Source of the DNA: Sulfuricurvum kujiense DSM 16994 | GTDB taxonomy: Bacteria; Campylobacterota; Campylobacteria; Campylobacterales; Sulfurimonadaceae | Assembly (NCBI RefSeq): GCF_000183725.1 | Contig: NC_014762.1 | Coordinates: 1,860,001-1,924,000 of the forward strand | DNA length: 64,000 nucleotides | Direction of reading: 5' to 3' | In this document: positions 54,104-63,287 of the stretch, in pieces | Layout: the number at the start of each line of letters is the position of its first letter | How positions within the stretch are numbered: position 1 is the first letter of the stretch | Notes under the pieces: model-generated | Told to the model about the DNA's origin: nothing | Database searches by the model: none | Seen by the model: only the letters and a program-made list of their open reading frames with translations | Position numbers and translations under genes: made by a program

Positions 54104-56233
54104 TCATTGATCTTGAAGTGTACGCGGCAAGATCAGAATAAATTTCGTAATCCCGTTAAACGTATCCGTTTCAAACATCAATTTTGCATTCAGGTGGCGT
54201 TCACACAGGATTTTACAAATGTAAAGCCCCAAACCGACCCCTTTTTCTTTAGTCGTGTAATACGGTTCAAAAATACGACCCGCAATCTCTGCACCTATTC
54301 CTCCCGCCCGATCGGAAACCTCAATTCGAATCGACGTCTCTGAGGCGTTAAGGGTTATAGTGATCGTATTGCGGAGCCTTTTATCTTCCGGACGGAGTGC
54401 TTCAATCGCCTCTTTCGAATTGGATATCAGATTGAGAAGAATCTGTTTGACTTCGGAAGGATAGGTTTTAAACCTAAAGGCATCTTGATCTTCACCTGAC
54501 TCTACCCCCCCGAAACCGTCTCCATAGCGCACTTGCAATCTTACATTATAGGCTTCCAGCTGTGGTCGGTATAACTCTTCAATTTCGCTCACCAGTTTAA
54601 TTGCATTGCATTCAACAGCCACCTCTTCTTGAATAAAAAAACTTCGAAATTCATCTATCGTTTTTGACATATGAAGAAGCTGCCCCATGATCTCATTTTG
54701 AGACTTCTTAAAATAACTCTTTTCAAGATCATCATTCTCAAATGCCAAAACGAGATCCTGAATAATCAGACCGATGGAATTGAGAGGCTGCCGCCACTGA
54801 TGAGCGACCGTACCCAGCATCTCACCCATTGCGGCAAGTTTGGATTGGTGAATCAACATCGTTTCATTCGACTTCTCTCTTCGTTCTAGCTCTCGAATAT
54901 GGGTAAGGTCTCGAATACTTCCGATAAAAAATATTTTATCATTAATCCGCATATGCGTTACGATCAATGAGATAGGAATAAGGGTTCCATCAGACTTTAG
55001 GGCATCAAAATTCCGTTCTTCATGCTCCATTCCCTTTTTCTTGGATGTATCATTGCGTATAAACCCGTCATGCAAAGAGTGGTACGGCTCCGGAATAATT
55101 ATATTGACATTTTTTCCGATCAACTCATCATCTTTATATCCGAATAGACTGCATACCTGATTATTAATCCGTTGTATGGTCCCCCATTGGTCAATAACAA
55201 TCACCGCATCGAATACACTGTTCAAGAGTGTCGACAGATATATTTTCCCCTCTTTAATTTTTGTTTTTTCTTCATCTATCCGACGGATATAGAGTCGTAT
55301 CATCCGGATAAGCGGAATCACGATCAAAGCCAATGATGTCAAAACGATCAATACGAACTGCAGATTTTTTTGAAAAAACAATTTGAGAACCGGCTCATGC
55401 GGGTGATATAATGCCCAGAGTTTCTGCCCGAACATGTTGAGAGGAACCGCTACCGTATCGTTGTTGATCCAGTGATAGTGTGTATTCCCAAATGATTCAA
55501 GCTCAAAAGGAGATAAACCGAAATATTCAGCCGCTTTTCTGGATGGGCGTTGATAGCGTGACCACTCCCATTTCTTATCAGGATGGATTAAAAAGTATCC
55601 GTCGCGATCGATGAGCATCAGCTCATTGTTTGTGTAATGCAGCAAGTTTTCAATCCAATCTTGCATATAGAAATTAATCACAACAATCCCGGTTTTCATT
55701 CCATTGTTATAAACCGGCATTCCGATCCTCAGCGTCGGATTAAAAGGAACATCGAGTTTGCCGTGTTCGATATTCAGATCAAAGTCCGAAAATCCTATGG
55801 AACCTTCGGAAAGCTGCATAAACTCCTGAAAATAGTAACGATTTGCTTTATTCTGAAGTTCATCCTTCACAATACGTTTGATTGTTCCGTCTCGAAGCCG
55901 ATCAACCCGTACCAATTCATTGCCGAAAGTATCAATCAGACGTACCTGCATAATTTCATAATGTCCTTTCAGGACATCGTAAAAAAGAGATTCCGTATCC
56001 ATTCGATCGGTCGGTTCATAGTATTGGACGTTCGGATGCTCTGAGAGCATCTTAATTAGAGATTTCTCCTTCTTTTCAAAATCTTCAATATGAAAATGTG
56101 TAATCGCATGCTGCTGCATTATCAATGCGAGTATTCGGGAACGGGTATCGTTATAAATCGCCCATGCACCGACTAAGAGTACAAGCACCGAAAGAAATAC
56201 CCCGATCCAAACATGTCGTAAAGAAGTGTTCAC
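54104..56233 (-). CDS. Membrane sensor histidine kinase with Cache and PAS domains
   Basis: 709 aa. Helix at about 8-28, a long periplasmic Cache-like region (about 30-300, with GMPVYNNGMKTGIVVINFYM and LMLIDRDGYFLIHPDKKWEWSRY), helix near 300-320, a PAS domain (about 340-460), phospho-acceptor region HQWRQPLNSIGLIIQDL near 478, and a C-terminal ATPase domain with NLISNSKEAIEAL, DRAGGIG and EPYYTTKEKGVGLGLYICK. Small carboxylates or similar ligands are usual for Cache domains. Transcribed with the regulator downstream. Confidence 0.93.
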   Translation of the reverse strand: MNTSLRHVWIGVFLSVLVLLVGAWAIYNDTRSRILALIMQQHAITHFHIEDFEKKEKSLIKMLSEHPNVQYYEPTDRMDTESLFYDVLKGHYEIMQVRLIDTFGNELVRVDRLRDGTIKRIVKDELQNKANRYYFQEFMQLSEGSIGFSDFDLNIEHGKLDVPFNPTLRIGMPVYNNGMKTGIVVINFYMQDWIENLLHYTNNELMLIDRDGYFLIHPDKKWEWSRYQRPSRKAAEYFGLSPFELESFGNTHYHWINNDTVAVPLNMFGQKLWALYHPHEPVLKLFFQKNLQFVLIVLTSLALIVIPLIRMIRLYIRRIDEEKTKIKEGKIYLSTLLNSVFDAVIVIDQWGTIQRINNQVCSLFGYKDDELIGKNVNIIIPEPYHSLHDGFIRNDTSKKKGMEHEERNFDALKSDGTLIPISLIVTHMRINDKIFFIGSIRDLTHIRELERREKSNETMLIHQSKLAAMGEMLGTVAHQWRQPLNSIGLIIQDLVLAFENDDLEKSYFKKSQNEIMGQLLHMSKTIDEFRSFFIQEEVAVECNAIKLVSEIEELYRPQLEAYNVRLQVRYGDGFGGVESGEDQDAFRFKTYPSEVKQILLNLISNSKEAIEALRPEDKRLRNTITITLNASETSIRIEVSDRAGGIGAEIAGRIFEPYYTTKEKGVGLGLYICKILCERHLNAKLMFETDTFNGITKFILILPRTLQDQ

Positions 56234-56451
56234 GATAACCTTTTCCGTTAATTCTTCGTAAAATATCTCTTATTTTACTGACTTTAGACATTTTAAACCT
56301 TTAAGCCGTGCCCGCGACTCACATAAATATGTAAAACCCGTCTTTGGACAGAAAACTGCCGTAAAAGGAGATGGAATTCTCACCGTTATCTTTTATGTTA
56401 TAATCATTACGGTAGGGAATTGAACTCTGCATCTAATCACCGGGCAAACAA

Positions 56452-57408
56452 TTGGACTCTTATAAAAAATACAACAGTTACAAAGCTTTTACGATTGAAA
56501 CCATTATCCTTAACGAGCCGCTGGCGTTTGATCTTTATATCAATAATTCAAGCCGTTTGGTTAAATTTATAAAATCAGGGGATACATTATCCTTTGATAA
56601 AAAAGAAAAACTTCTCCAAAACGGGGTCGATCATTTTTATCTTTCTTCACACCATTCCAAAGCGTTTGACACATATCTTACCAACCATCTCGGGACGGTA
56701 CTCAGTTCTCCGTATCTCAACAAGAAGCAAAAATCCAAAATTATCTATTCTTCGGCGATTCATATCATGCAAGATATGTTTGAAAGCGATATTTCCCAAT
56801 CTAAAATTATGATTGCCAAAGATATCATGACCGAAACGGTCAAACAAATCATTTCCAATAACGTGACAGCCGCTTCAATTTTGCAGCTCAGTACACACGA
56901 CTATCAAACCTATTCGCATTGTGTAAATGTCGCCCTCTACTCGATCGGAATGGCCCATGAACACGGTTTGGATGAAGCAATGATACACAAGATCGCATCC
57001 GGAGCAATTTTACATGATTTGGGAAAATGCAAAATTGATCAGTGCATTATCAATAAACAGGGCAAGCTGAGTTTAGATGAATTTGAAGCAATGAAAGAGC
57101 ATCCTCAGTACAGCTACGAAACCCTTATCAGCAATGGAGAAACCTGTCCTGAGACACTGGAGATTGTCTTAAATCACCACGAAAAGCTTGACGGAAGCGG
57201 TTACGCAAGAGCCCTGAGAGAAAAAGAGATTTCATTTGCGGCACAGATTGTGACCATTGCCGATATTTTCGATGCGCTTACCTCCAACCGTTCCTATAAA
57301 GAGGCGGAAAGTTTCTTCAACGCACTTAAAATAATGAAAGAGGAGATGAAAGAACAGCTTAATATTAAACTGGTTGACTCTCTCATTAAAATGATGGGAA
57401 AAGCCTAG
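56452..57408 (+). CDS. HD-GYP domain c-di-GMP phosphodiesterase
   Basis: 318 aa from TTG at 56452 (MDSYKKYNSYKAFT). Residues 1-130 form a DUF3391-like N-terminal part; the HD-GYP core has HCVNVAL near 158, HDLGK at 188-192, HPQYSYE near 220, NHHEKLDGSGYARAL near 242 and ADIFDALTSNRSYK. GSGY replaces GYP in part (DGSGYA), which is common in active enzymes' HHExxDGxGYP motif apart from the last Pro becoming Ala. A TATAAT lies at 56400-56405. Convergent with the larger HD-GYP gene. Confidence 0.9.
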   Translation: MDSYKKYNSYKAFTIETIILNEPLAFDLYINNSSRLVKFIKSGDTLSFDKKEKLLQNGVDHFYLSSHHSKAFDTYLTNHLGTVLSSPYLNKKQKSKIIYSSAIHIMQDMFESDISQSKIMIAKDIMTETVKQIISNNVTAASILQLSTHDYQTYSHCVNVALYSIGMAHEHGLDEAMIHKIASGAILHDLGKCKIDQCIINKQGKLSLDEFEAMKEHPQYSYETLISNGETCPETLEIVLNHHEKLDGSGYARALREKEISFAAQIVTIADIFDALTSNRSYKEAESFFNALKIMKEEMKEQLNIKLVDSLIKMMGKA

Positions 57409-57414
57409 TTCCAA

Positions 57415-59607
57415 TTAATCATGATAACAGTTTCGGATTTCTAAAAATTCATCAAGATTATTCAAAAGCAAGTCAACGAGTACGGGATCAAAATGTTTTC
57501 CTTTTTGTTCGTGAAACAAATCGATAATTTCCTCCAAGGTCCACTCTTTTTTATAAGGACGTTTACTCCCAAGCGCATCAAAAACGTCGGCTACTGCTAC
57601 AATACGGCCGTACATATGGATCTCTTCTCCCGCCAATCCGTAAGGATATCCGCTTCCGTCATATTTTTCATGGTGTTCTTTGGCAATGATTGATGCCGCT
57701 TTCAGAATACTCCGTTCTGATCCTGCGAGTACATTTGCTCCGATAATGGCGTGTGAACGCATGATGTTCCATTCATCTTCATCTAACTTCCCCGGTTTGA
57801 GCAAGACTGCGTCGGGAATCGCAACTTTTCCTATGTCATGCATCGGTGAAGCCATTGCGATAAGTTCGGATTCTTCATCATTTAATCCGGCTTTATATGC
57901 CAATAATTTTGCATATTCCGCAACCCGGCGGACATGGTTTCCGGTCTCTTTATTTCGGCTCTCTCCGATCTCTCCCATCTTGTAAATAATCTCGCTTTGG
58001 GTTGACTCAATTTCTTGATGGAGATGGATCTCCTCTGTGACATCACACATCAAATGAAGATGCTCAATGATAGTTCCCTCTTTATCCGCGATAGGATAGA
58101 TAGTTGTATCAGTAAAAAAGTGTTTACCGTTTTTACCGATATTTTCAAACATGCACTTTACAATTTGCTTTTTTGCCAACTCTCCTTGAATCCGTTCACA
58201 ATCTTTATTCTCGTGATGTTTGTGTGTTCTAAGTGTTGAACATTCGATGCCGATGACATCCGATTCTTCGTATCCGCTGATCTCGCAAAATGTTTTATTG
58301 ACAAATGTGATAATGTTATCGGTATCTGTCCGAAGCATTGCGAGCGTACTGCCCATCGCATCTTCGTACTGATGCGCAAGCAGTTTGATATCTTCAATAT
58401 TATCGGATGTCAGTTTTAGATCATTTGCCATACGTTCTTTATACTCTTCGCTTGACGTAACATCCCGGCGGATGGCAATGTATTCGATGATATTGCCGTT
58501 TATATCACGTATTGGGTTGATAATGCTTTCAACCCAATACGCTGATCCGTCTTTTTTCCTGTTTTTAACGATCCCTTCCCACACATTGCCTGCTAATATC
58601 GTTTCCCACATCTCTTTGAATACTTCTTTCGGCATATCGGGATGGCGCACGATATTGTGGAGCATTCCGATCAGTTCAGCATAGCTGTATCCGGAAATTT
58701 CACAAAACTTATCATTGACAAATGTGATAATCCCCCGCTTATCGGTTTTAGAGACGATAGAACTTCTATCCACCGTATCTTTATATTCTTGGAGCAGCTG
58801 CCGCTCGCACTCGATCTCTCTGGATTTGCGTTTGGAATCGATCCAAAAATCGATTTTCAGCAGAAGCTCTTCCGGGACAAAAGGTTTGAGGAAAAACTCC
58901 GTCGCCCCCTGTTTGATTAATTTGGCAACCGTTGAAGCATCGTATCTCCCCGTTAGGATAAATACGGGGGTCTCAAAAGTCATGCTGTTTTTTTTCAGAT
59001 ACTTCAACACCTCTTCTCCGTTCATGTCGGGAAGTTCAAGATCGAGTAAAATAAGATCGAAGCGCTGCGTATTAATACTTTTGATAGCACTCTCCCCGTC
59101 AACAGCCGTATGGATACGATAATTGCGCGGTTGTAATAACATGGAAACATGCCCTCTCACAACGGTAGAATCATCCACGATCAATATATTGTAATTAGTA
59201 TTTTCAGCAATCGCTTTGAGTGTCGTATCAATCTCTTGAATCACAAAATGAAAAGGGTCGTTTTTAGATAAATACCCGAGCACACCGTAGCGAAACCACT
59301 CATTACGTCGTTCTTTATCCGGATCAGACGTATAAACGACAATTTTTAGTTTTTGCTTCGTACTCAATCGTTCAAGCAATTCTTCACCCTCACCGTCGGG
59401 CAAATGCAAATCCAAAACCACTAAATCAAAACTATCGGATTCTAATGCGCTCAAAGCATCTGAAAGTGTAAAGGCGCTGGAAACGGTATATCCTAAAGCC
59501 TTTATTCCATTACCAAGGGCATTGTTAAAAAATGCGGAATCTTCTATGATAAGTACCGAACCGACAGTTCGGTCATTGGCTATGTGATTGTTTTTACATA
59601 AATTCAT
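57415..59607 (-). CDS. Double-receiver, double-PAS, HD-GYP regulator
   Basis: 730 aa. REC1 (about 16-130, Asp66), REC2 (about 138-255, Asp189), PAS1 (about 280-385) with the Aer-type HNIVRHPDMP at 317-326 and Trp334, PAS2 (about 410-525), and HD-GYP (about 545-730) with HDIGK at 590-594 and the HHEKYDGSGYP motif near 645-655, fully conserved. It should lower c-di-GMP in response to phosphorylation and probably a flavin-based redox signal. ATG at 59607; a TATAAT and tandem repeat lie upstream. Confidence 0.93.
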   Translation of the reverse strand: MNLCKNNHIANDRTVGSVLIIEDSAFFNNALGNGIKALGYTVSSAFTLSDALSALESDSFDLVVLDLHLPDGEGEELLERLSTKQKLKIVVYTSDPDKERRNEWFRYGVLGYLSKNDPFHFVIQEIDTTLKAIAENTNYNILIVDDSTVVRGHVSMLLQPRNYRIHTAVDGESAIKSINTQRFDLILLDLELPDMNGEEVLKYLKKNSMTFETPVFILTGRYDASTVAKLIKQGATEFFLKPFVPEELLLKIDFWIDSKRKSREIECERQLLQEYKDTVDRSSIVSKTDKRGIITFVNDKFCEISGYSYAELIGMLHNIVRHPDMPKEVFKEMWETILAGNVWEGIVKNRKKDGSAYWVESIINPIRDINGNIIEYIAIRRDVTSSEEYKERMANDLKLTSDNIEDIKLLAHQYEDAMGSTLAMLRTDTDNIITFVNKTFCEISGYEESDVIGIECSTLRTHKHHENKDCERIQGELAKKQIVKCMFENIGKNGKHFFTDTTIYPIADKEGTIIEHLHLMCDVTEEIHLHQEIESTQSEIIYKMGEIGESRNKETGNHVRRVAEYAKLLAYKAGLNDEESELIAMASPMHDIGKVAIPDAVLLKPGKLDEDEWNIMRSHAIIGANVLAGSERSILKAASIIAKEHHEKYDGSGYPYGLAGEEIHMYGRIVAVADVFDALGSKRPYKKEWTLEEIIDLFHEQKGKHFDPVLVDLLLNNLDEFLEIRNCYHD

Positions 59608-59645
59608 TTCACTAAAACTTTCTAATACATAAATTTTTATGCTTA

Positions 59646-59692
59646 ATTATAAACAAAAATATTAACTTTATAAGGTTATTTTTCGGTTATTT
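59646..59692 (-). promoter_or_regulatory. Promoter with tandem-repeat regulator site, copy 2
   Basis: On the minus strand TATAAT (59646-59651) is preceded by 17 bases and CTTATA (59669-59674), and directly upstream lies the 18-base motif 59675-59692 (plus strand GTTATTTTTCGGTTATTT, repeats 11 bases apart). This is the layout expected of an OmpR-type activator touching RNA polymerase at -35. It would drive the double-receiver HD-GYP gene. Confidence 0.62.
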
Positions 59693-59718
59693 AATAATGA
59701 ATATACTAGAAAGTTTAC

Positions 59719-59796
59719 TGGTCGGAGCGACCTGACTCGAACAGGCGACCTCTACCACCCCAAGGTAGTGCGCTAGCCAAACTGCGCTACGCCCCG
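59719..59796 (-). tRNA. tRNA-Pro (anticodon GGG)
   Basis: On the minus strand the gene starts CGGGGCG, which pairs with CGCTCCG at the 3' end (one G-U), followed by A and an encoded CCA. The anticodon arm is CTACC-TTGGGGT-GGTAG, giving anticodon GGG at positions 34-36. The T loop is TTCGAGT (GTTCGAGTC). D arm GCGC with loop AGTTTGGCTA is normal. Length 78 with CCA. Confidence 0.95.
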
Positions 59797-59860
59797 ACAA
59801 AAAAAGAAGAATAGAAGAATAATAAATAGCTCTTTAATTCCAACTAAAACGCCCGCAGGG

Positions 59861-59866
59861 TATACT
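59861..59866 (+). promoter_or_regulatory. -10 box six bases before the pgeF start
   Basis: TATACT ends six bases before the ATG at 59873. No ribosome site is present upstream. The expected transcript would begin at the start codon (leaderless). Confidence 0.55.
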
Positions 59867-59872
59867 CACTGT

Positions 59873-60628
59873 ATGAAAACATTCACGCCGTCTCTTTTAT
59901 CTCCGTTTACAAACGTTACCGCCGTATTTACGACGCGGCACGGCGGTGTGTCGAAAGTTCCCTATACCAGCGCCAATCTTGCCTTTCATGTCGGAGACAA
60001 TCCAAATGATGTCATGCAGAATCATGATCTTTTGGCCCGATCACTCGGCTATGAACGGAGTCGGCTCATCCATATGCGCCAAATCCATTCCGATCGGATC
60101 GTTGTAGCGGATGAAACCTGCACATTCGATACTCCGCCCGAATGCGATGCCCTTATCACAAACATTCAAAACACCCCGCTTATGGTGATGAGCGCCGACT
60201 GCACCCCGATTCTCATCTACGATCCGCTCAATCGTGCAATCGGTGCGGTTCATGCGGGACGTGCCGGAGCGCTCAATGCCATCTTGCCCAAAACGCTTGA
60301 GCGAATGGCGCAAATATACGGAACAACAATCGACGATGTGCGGATCAGCATGGGCCCTTCTATTCACGGATGCTGCTACGAAATCAATCCGAATATCGCG
60401 GCTGAAGTAGAAGAAAAAGGATATTATGAAGCACTTAGGAGAGAAGGGGAAAAACTTTTTTTGGATGTCAATACCGTTTTACGGCAGCAGTTAACCGCGC
60501 TGGACGTACCGCTTAACAACATCGAGGTTATCAATGAGTGTACAGCCTGCCGCCATGACACTTATTTTTCGTATCGCGCCGATCGGCAGCATACAGGGCG
60601 CATTGCCGGAGTTATACTTCTTCGCTGA
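59873..60628 (+). CDS. pgeF: Peptidoglycan editing factor PgeF (YfiH/laccase-domain family)
   Basis: 251 aa. Family motifs: TTRHGGVS near 21-28, LIHMRQIHSDRIVV near 63-76, MSADCTPILIYD near 105-116 with the zinc Cys, GAVHAGRAGALNAI near 123 with the zinc His, and GPSIHGCCYEI near 162-172. YfiH proteins have been linked to removal of wrong residues from cell-wall precursors and to nucleoside processing. ATG at 59873. Its end overlaps dxs tail to tail by 17 bases. Confidence 0.92.
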   Translation: MKTFTPSLLSPFTNVTAVFTTRHGGVSKVPYTSANLAFHVGDNPNDVMQNHDLLARSLGYERSRLIHMRQIHSDRIVVADETCTFDTPPECDALITNIQNTPLMVMSADCTPILIYDPLNRAIGAVHAGRAGALNAILPKTLERMAQIYGTTIDDVRISMGPSIHGCCYEINPNIAAEVEEKGYYEALRREGEKLFLDVNTVLRQQLTALDVPLNNIEVINECTACRHDTYFSYRADRQHTGRIAGVILLR

Positions 60629-62432
60629 CCTTTTGCGCGAGTTGCTCAGGGAGAAGACCCAAAAATTCCTCCACAAGCTTGGTATTTCCGTGTTTGATAA
60701 ATTTATCATCATATTCGAAGCTGATAACCTGTACATCGCTGATCTTCGCTTCACTGAGCCACTCTAACAAAGCGCTTGCCACGCCGCCGAGACGTGCCGA
60801 ATCACTAAAGACGTACCAACGCTTGTGACGGTGCGCCATCAGCTCTAACATCTCCTCGTCCAAAGGCTTTACAAAACGAAGATCCAGAAGCGAAGGCTTC
60901 GACTCCATCATCTCGATTGTTTGGGCCGCACGTCCGACGCCGTTTCCGTATCCGATAAAGAGGATATCGGAGTTATTGGAGATCAAAAGGTGCGATTTAC
61001 CCGTCTCAAACGGAACCGATTCGGGGAGATCGGCTTCCAAAAACGCCCCTCTCGGATAGCGGATCGAACACGGATGGTCATACCCTGCGGCATACGCAAC
61101 GATTTGATGAAACGATTTTTCATCCCGCGGAGCACACAGCGTCATATTGGGAATCAGGCGTAAAAAACTGATATCAAATGCCCCTTGATGGGTCTCTCCG
61201 TCTTCGCCGACGATTCCGGCTCTATCCAGAGCAAAAACGACCGGCAGATCCATCAGACACACATCGTGGATCACCTGATCGAATCCCCGCTGCAAAAAGG
61301 TCGAATAGATGGTACAAAACGGCTTAAATCCCTCTTTTGCCAATGCCCCCATAGAAGTTACGGCATGCTGTTCGGCAATCGCCACGTCCCAAAAACGCTC
61401 CGGAAATTTTTCCATCAACTCGCTCATACCCGTTCCGCTCGGCATTGCGGCGGTAACCCCTACGATTTTATCATTTTTGAGTGCTTGGGACATTAGGGCA
61501 TCAGCATAAATCTGAGTAGCGCTTTTGGCTGAACTTTTAGCGTTAGCCGTACCGCTTTTGAGGTCAAACGGGGATACTCCGTGCCATTTTTCATGTTTTC
61601 CCTCGGCGATCTCATACCCCTTGCCTTTGATCGTCTGTACATGTACCAGTACCGGTTTTCCCATCCCTTTGGCGATCTCAAACGTATCGATCAACGATTT
61701 CAGGTCATGTCCGTCGATAGGGCCGATGTATTCGATCCCCATCTCTTCAAACATAATTCCCGGCGTGATGAGTTTGAACGACTCTTCAAACCGCTTGGCA
61801 AGGTAATGTGCCCCCTCCCCGAAATTATCGACGAACTGTTCTGTTTTTCGTTTAAACCGTTGGTAAAACGGGCTTGCCATTGCTGAACTGAGCATCCGGC
61901 TGATCGCACCGATCGGTTTTGAAATACTCATCTCATTGTCGTTGAGAATAATCACCATCGGATATTTTCGATCCCCGAGCTCATTCAATGCTTCGTACGC
62001 CATCCCCGCCGACATCGCACCGTCGCCGATAACGACGACGGGGATCCGGCTTGATTGTTCATTATTGAGAGCAATGGCTTTAGCCGCACCGACACCCAAA
62101 GATATAGAAGTCGAACTGTGCCCCGCCACGAAATAATCCATCGGCGATTCGGAGGGTTTCGTATAGCCGCTAAGCCCGTTGAACTGACGCAGCGTAGAAA
62201 ATTCTTCCCAGCGGTCACTCAGAAGTTTATGGGCATACGATTGATGGGATACGTCAAAAATAAAGGGATCCTGAGCCGCATTAAAAACTTTATGCATAGC
62301 TACTATAATCTCGGTAGCCCCGAGTGTAGAGCTTAAATGGCCGCCGTTGGTACTCACTACTTCTAAAATACGGTTACGAATTTTTTGAGAGAGTTCTTCC
62401 AACTGAGGCAATGTGAAATTTTTTATATCCAT
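60612..62432 (-). CDS. dxs: 1-deoxy-D-xylulose-5-phosphate synthase
   Basis: 606 aa TPP enzyme starting the MEP isoprenoid pathway. GDGAMSAGMAYEALN near 140 with later NDNEMSIS is the TPP/Mg site; HQSYAHKLLSDR near 63 and the C-terminal DRAGIVGEDGETHQGAFD near 405 are Dxs signatures. Slightly shorter than E. coli Dxs (620), as usual in the phylum. It follows fliH by 73 bases, matching the fliG-fliH-dxs order recalled for C. jejuni. Confidence 0.97.
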   Translation of the reverse strand: MDIKNFTLPQLEELSQKIRNRILEVVSTNGGHLSSTLGATEIIVAMHKVFNAAQDPFIFDVSHQSYAHKLLSDRWEEFSTLRQFNGLSGYTKPSESPMDYFVAGHSSTSISLGVGAAKAIALNNEQSSRIPVVVIGDGAMSAGMAYEALNELGDRKYPMVIILNDNEMSISKPIGAISRMLSSAMASPFYQRFKRKTEQFVDNFGEGAHYLAKRFEESFKLITPGIMFEEMGIEYIGPIDGHDLKSLIDTFEIAKGMGKPVLVHVQTIKGKGYEIAEGKHEKWHGVSPFDLKSGTANAKSSAKSATQIYADALMSQALKNDKIVGVTAAMPSGTGMSELMEKFPERFWDVAIAEQHAVTSMGALAKEGFKPFCTIYSTFLQRGFDQVIHDVCLMDLPVVFALDRAGIVGEDGETHQGAFDISFLRLIPNMTLCAPRDEKSFHQIVAYAAGYDHPCSIRYPRGAFLEADLPESVPFETGKSHLLISNNSDILFIGYGNGVGRAAQTIEMMESKPSLLDLRFVKPLDEEMLELMAHRHKRWYVFSDSARLGGVASALLEWLSEAKISDVQVISFEYDDKFIKHGNTKLVEEFLGLLPEQLAQKVSEEV

Positions 62433-62505
62433 TGTGATGCACTGTCCTAAAAATAGTTATCTGTTCAAATACTTAATAGTATATAAGTGAATATTTGTAA
62501 ATGCT

Positions 62506-63282
62506 TTACGATTCTAGCAACAAGGAACGCTTCAGTCTCTCGTAACGCTTTTTAATCTCTGAGTCGATATTCCCGGCGTCGCTGATTGCGACAACCCCTC
62601 CCGGACTGATTGCACGGTCGGACAGCACCTCTACATGGGCTAGCGAGCCCACTTTTTCCGAGATAAATCCGTGATCGGCCGGATTAACCCGAAGCGTTAT
62701 TTTGGAGGCATCTTTCAACTCTTCAATCAGATCATTGGAGAGTTTTGCCGCTATTTTACCACTGTGTTCTGCAGTTTCAATCCCTATCACCTCTTTGGCG
62801 ATATCCAGCGCCGTATGGGTCAGCTCTTTTTGAATCGATGAAAGCGCTATCGTAAACTCTGCTGCGGCATTCTCCAATGTTTTTACCGATTGTGCCAGCT
62901 GATCATGCGATTGGGCGCTTTGTCCCTCTTTTTGTGCCTTTTCCTGAGCAATACCGGCTTCCAAACCCTCTTGATAGGCAATCTTTTTAGCCTCTTCAAG
63001 TGCGCTTACATGTTCTTCCTGGAGTGATTCAAGCCTCATCTGCATTTTGATGACATTGGAACTCATTTCGTCCGCTTTTTTCAGCAACGATTCGATCAAT
63101 TCATCTTTGGAAGATTTCGATTCCTCCTTGCGGGCTTCCGTAGCCGGCTCGTTGATCGGAATACTGTTCATTTCATGCGCCGCTTCTCCGACACTCATCC
63201 CTGAAAGCGATGAAAGAATTTTGAACTGATATTTGCTAATGGAGTGAGCCCCTGCAGCATTCTGCTGAATTACCACATCCAT
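62506..63282 (-). CDS. fliH: Flagellar assembly protein FliH
   Basis: 258 aa. The middle is a long charged coiled coil (about 50-150, rich in Glu/Lys/Ala) and the C-terminal 100 residues form the FliH/YscL-type domain (LDIAKEVIGIETAEHSGKIAAKLSNDLIEELKDASKITLRVNPADHGFI). It regulates the FliI ATPase of the flagellar export machine. Starts 5 bases after the fliG stop. Confidence 0.92.
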   Translation of the reverse strand: MDVVIQQNAAGAHSISKYQFKILSSLSGMSVGEAAHEMNSIPINEPATEARKEESKSSKDELIESLLKKADEMSSNVIKMQMRLESLQEEHVSALEEAKKIAYQEGLEAGIAQEKAQKEGQSAQSHDQLAQSVKTLENAAAEFTIALSSIQKELTHTALDIAKEVIGIETAEHSGKIAAKLSNDLIEELKDASKITLRVNPADHGFISEKVGSLAHVEVLSDRAISPGGVVAISDAGNIDSEIKKRYERLKRSLLLES

Positions 63283-63287
63283 ATCGG

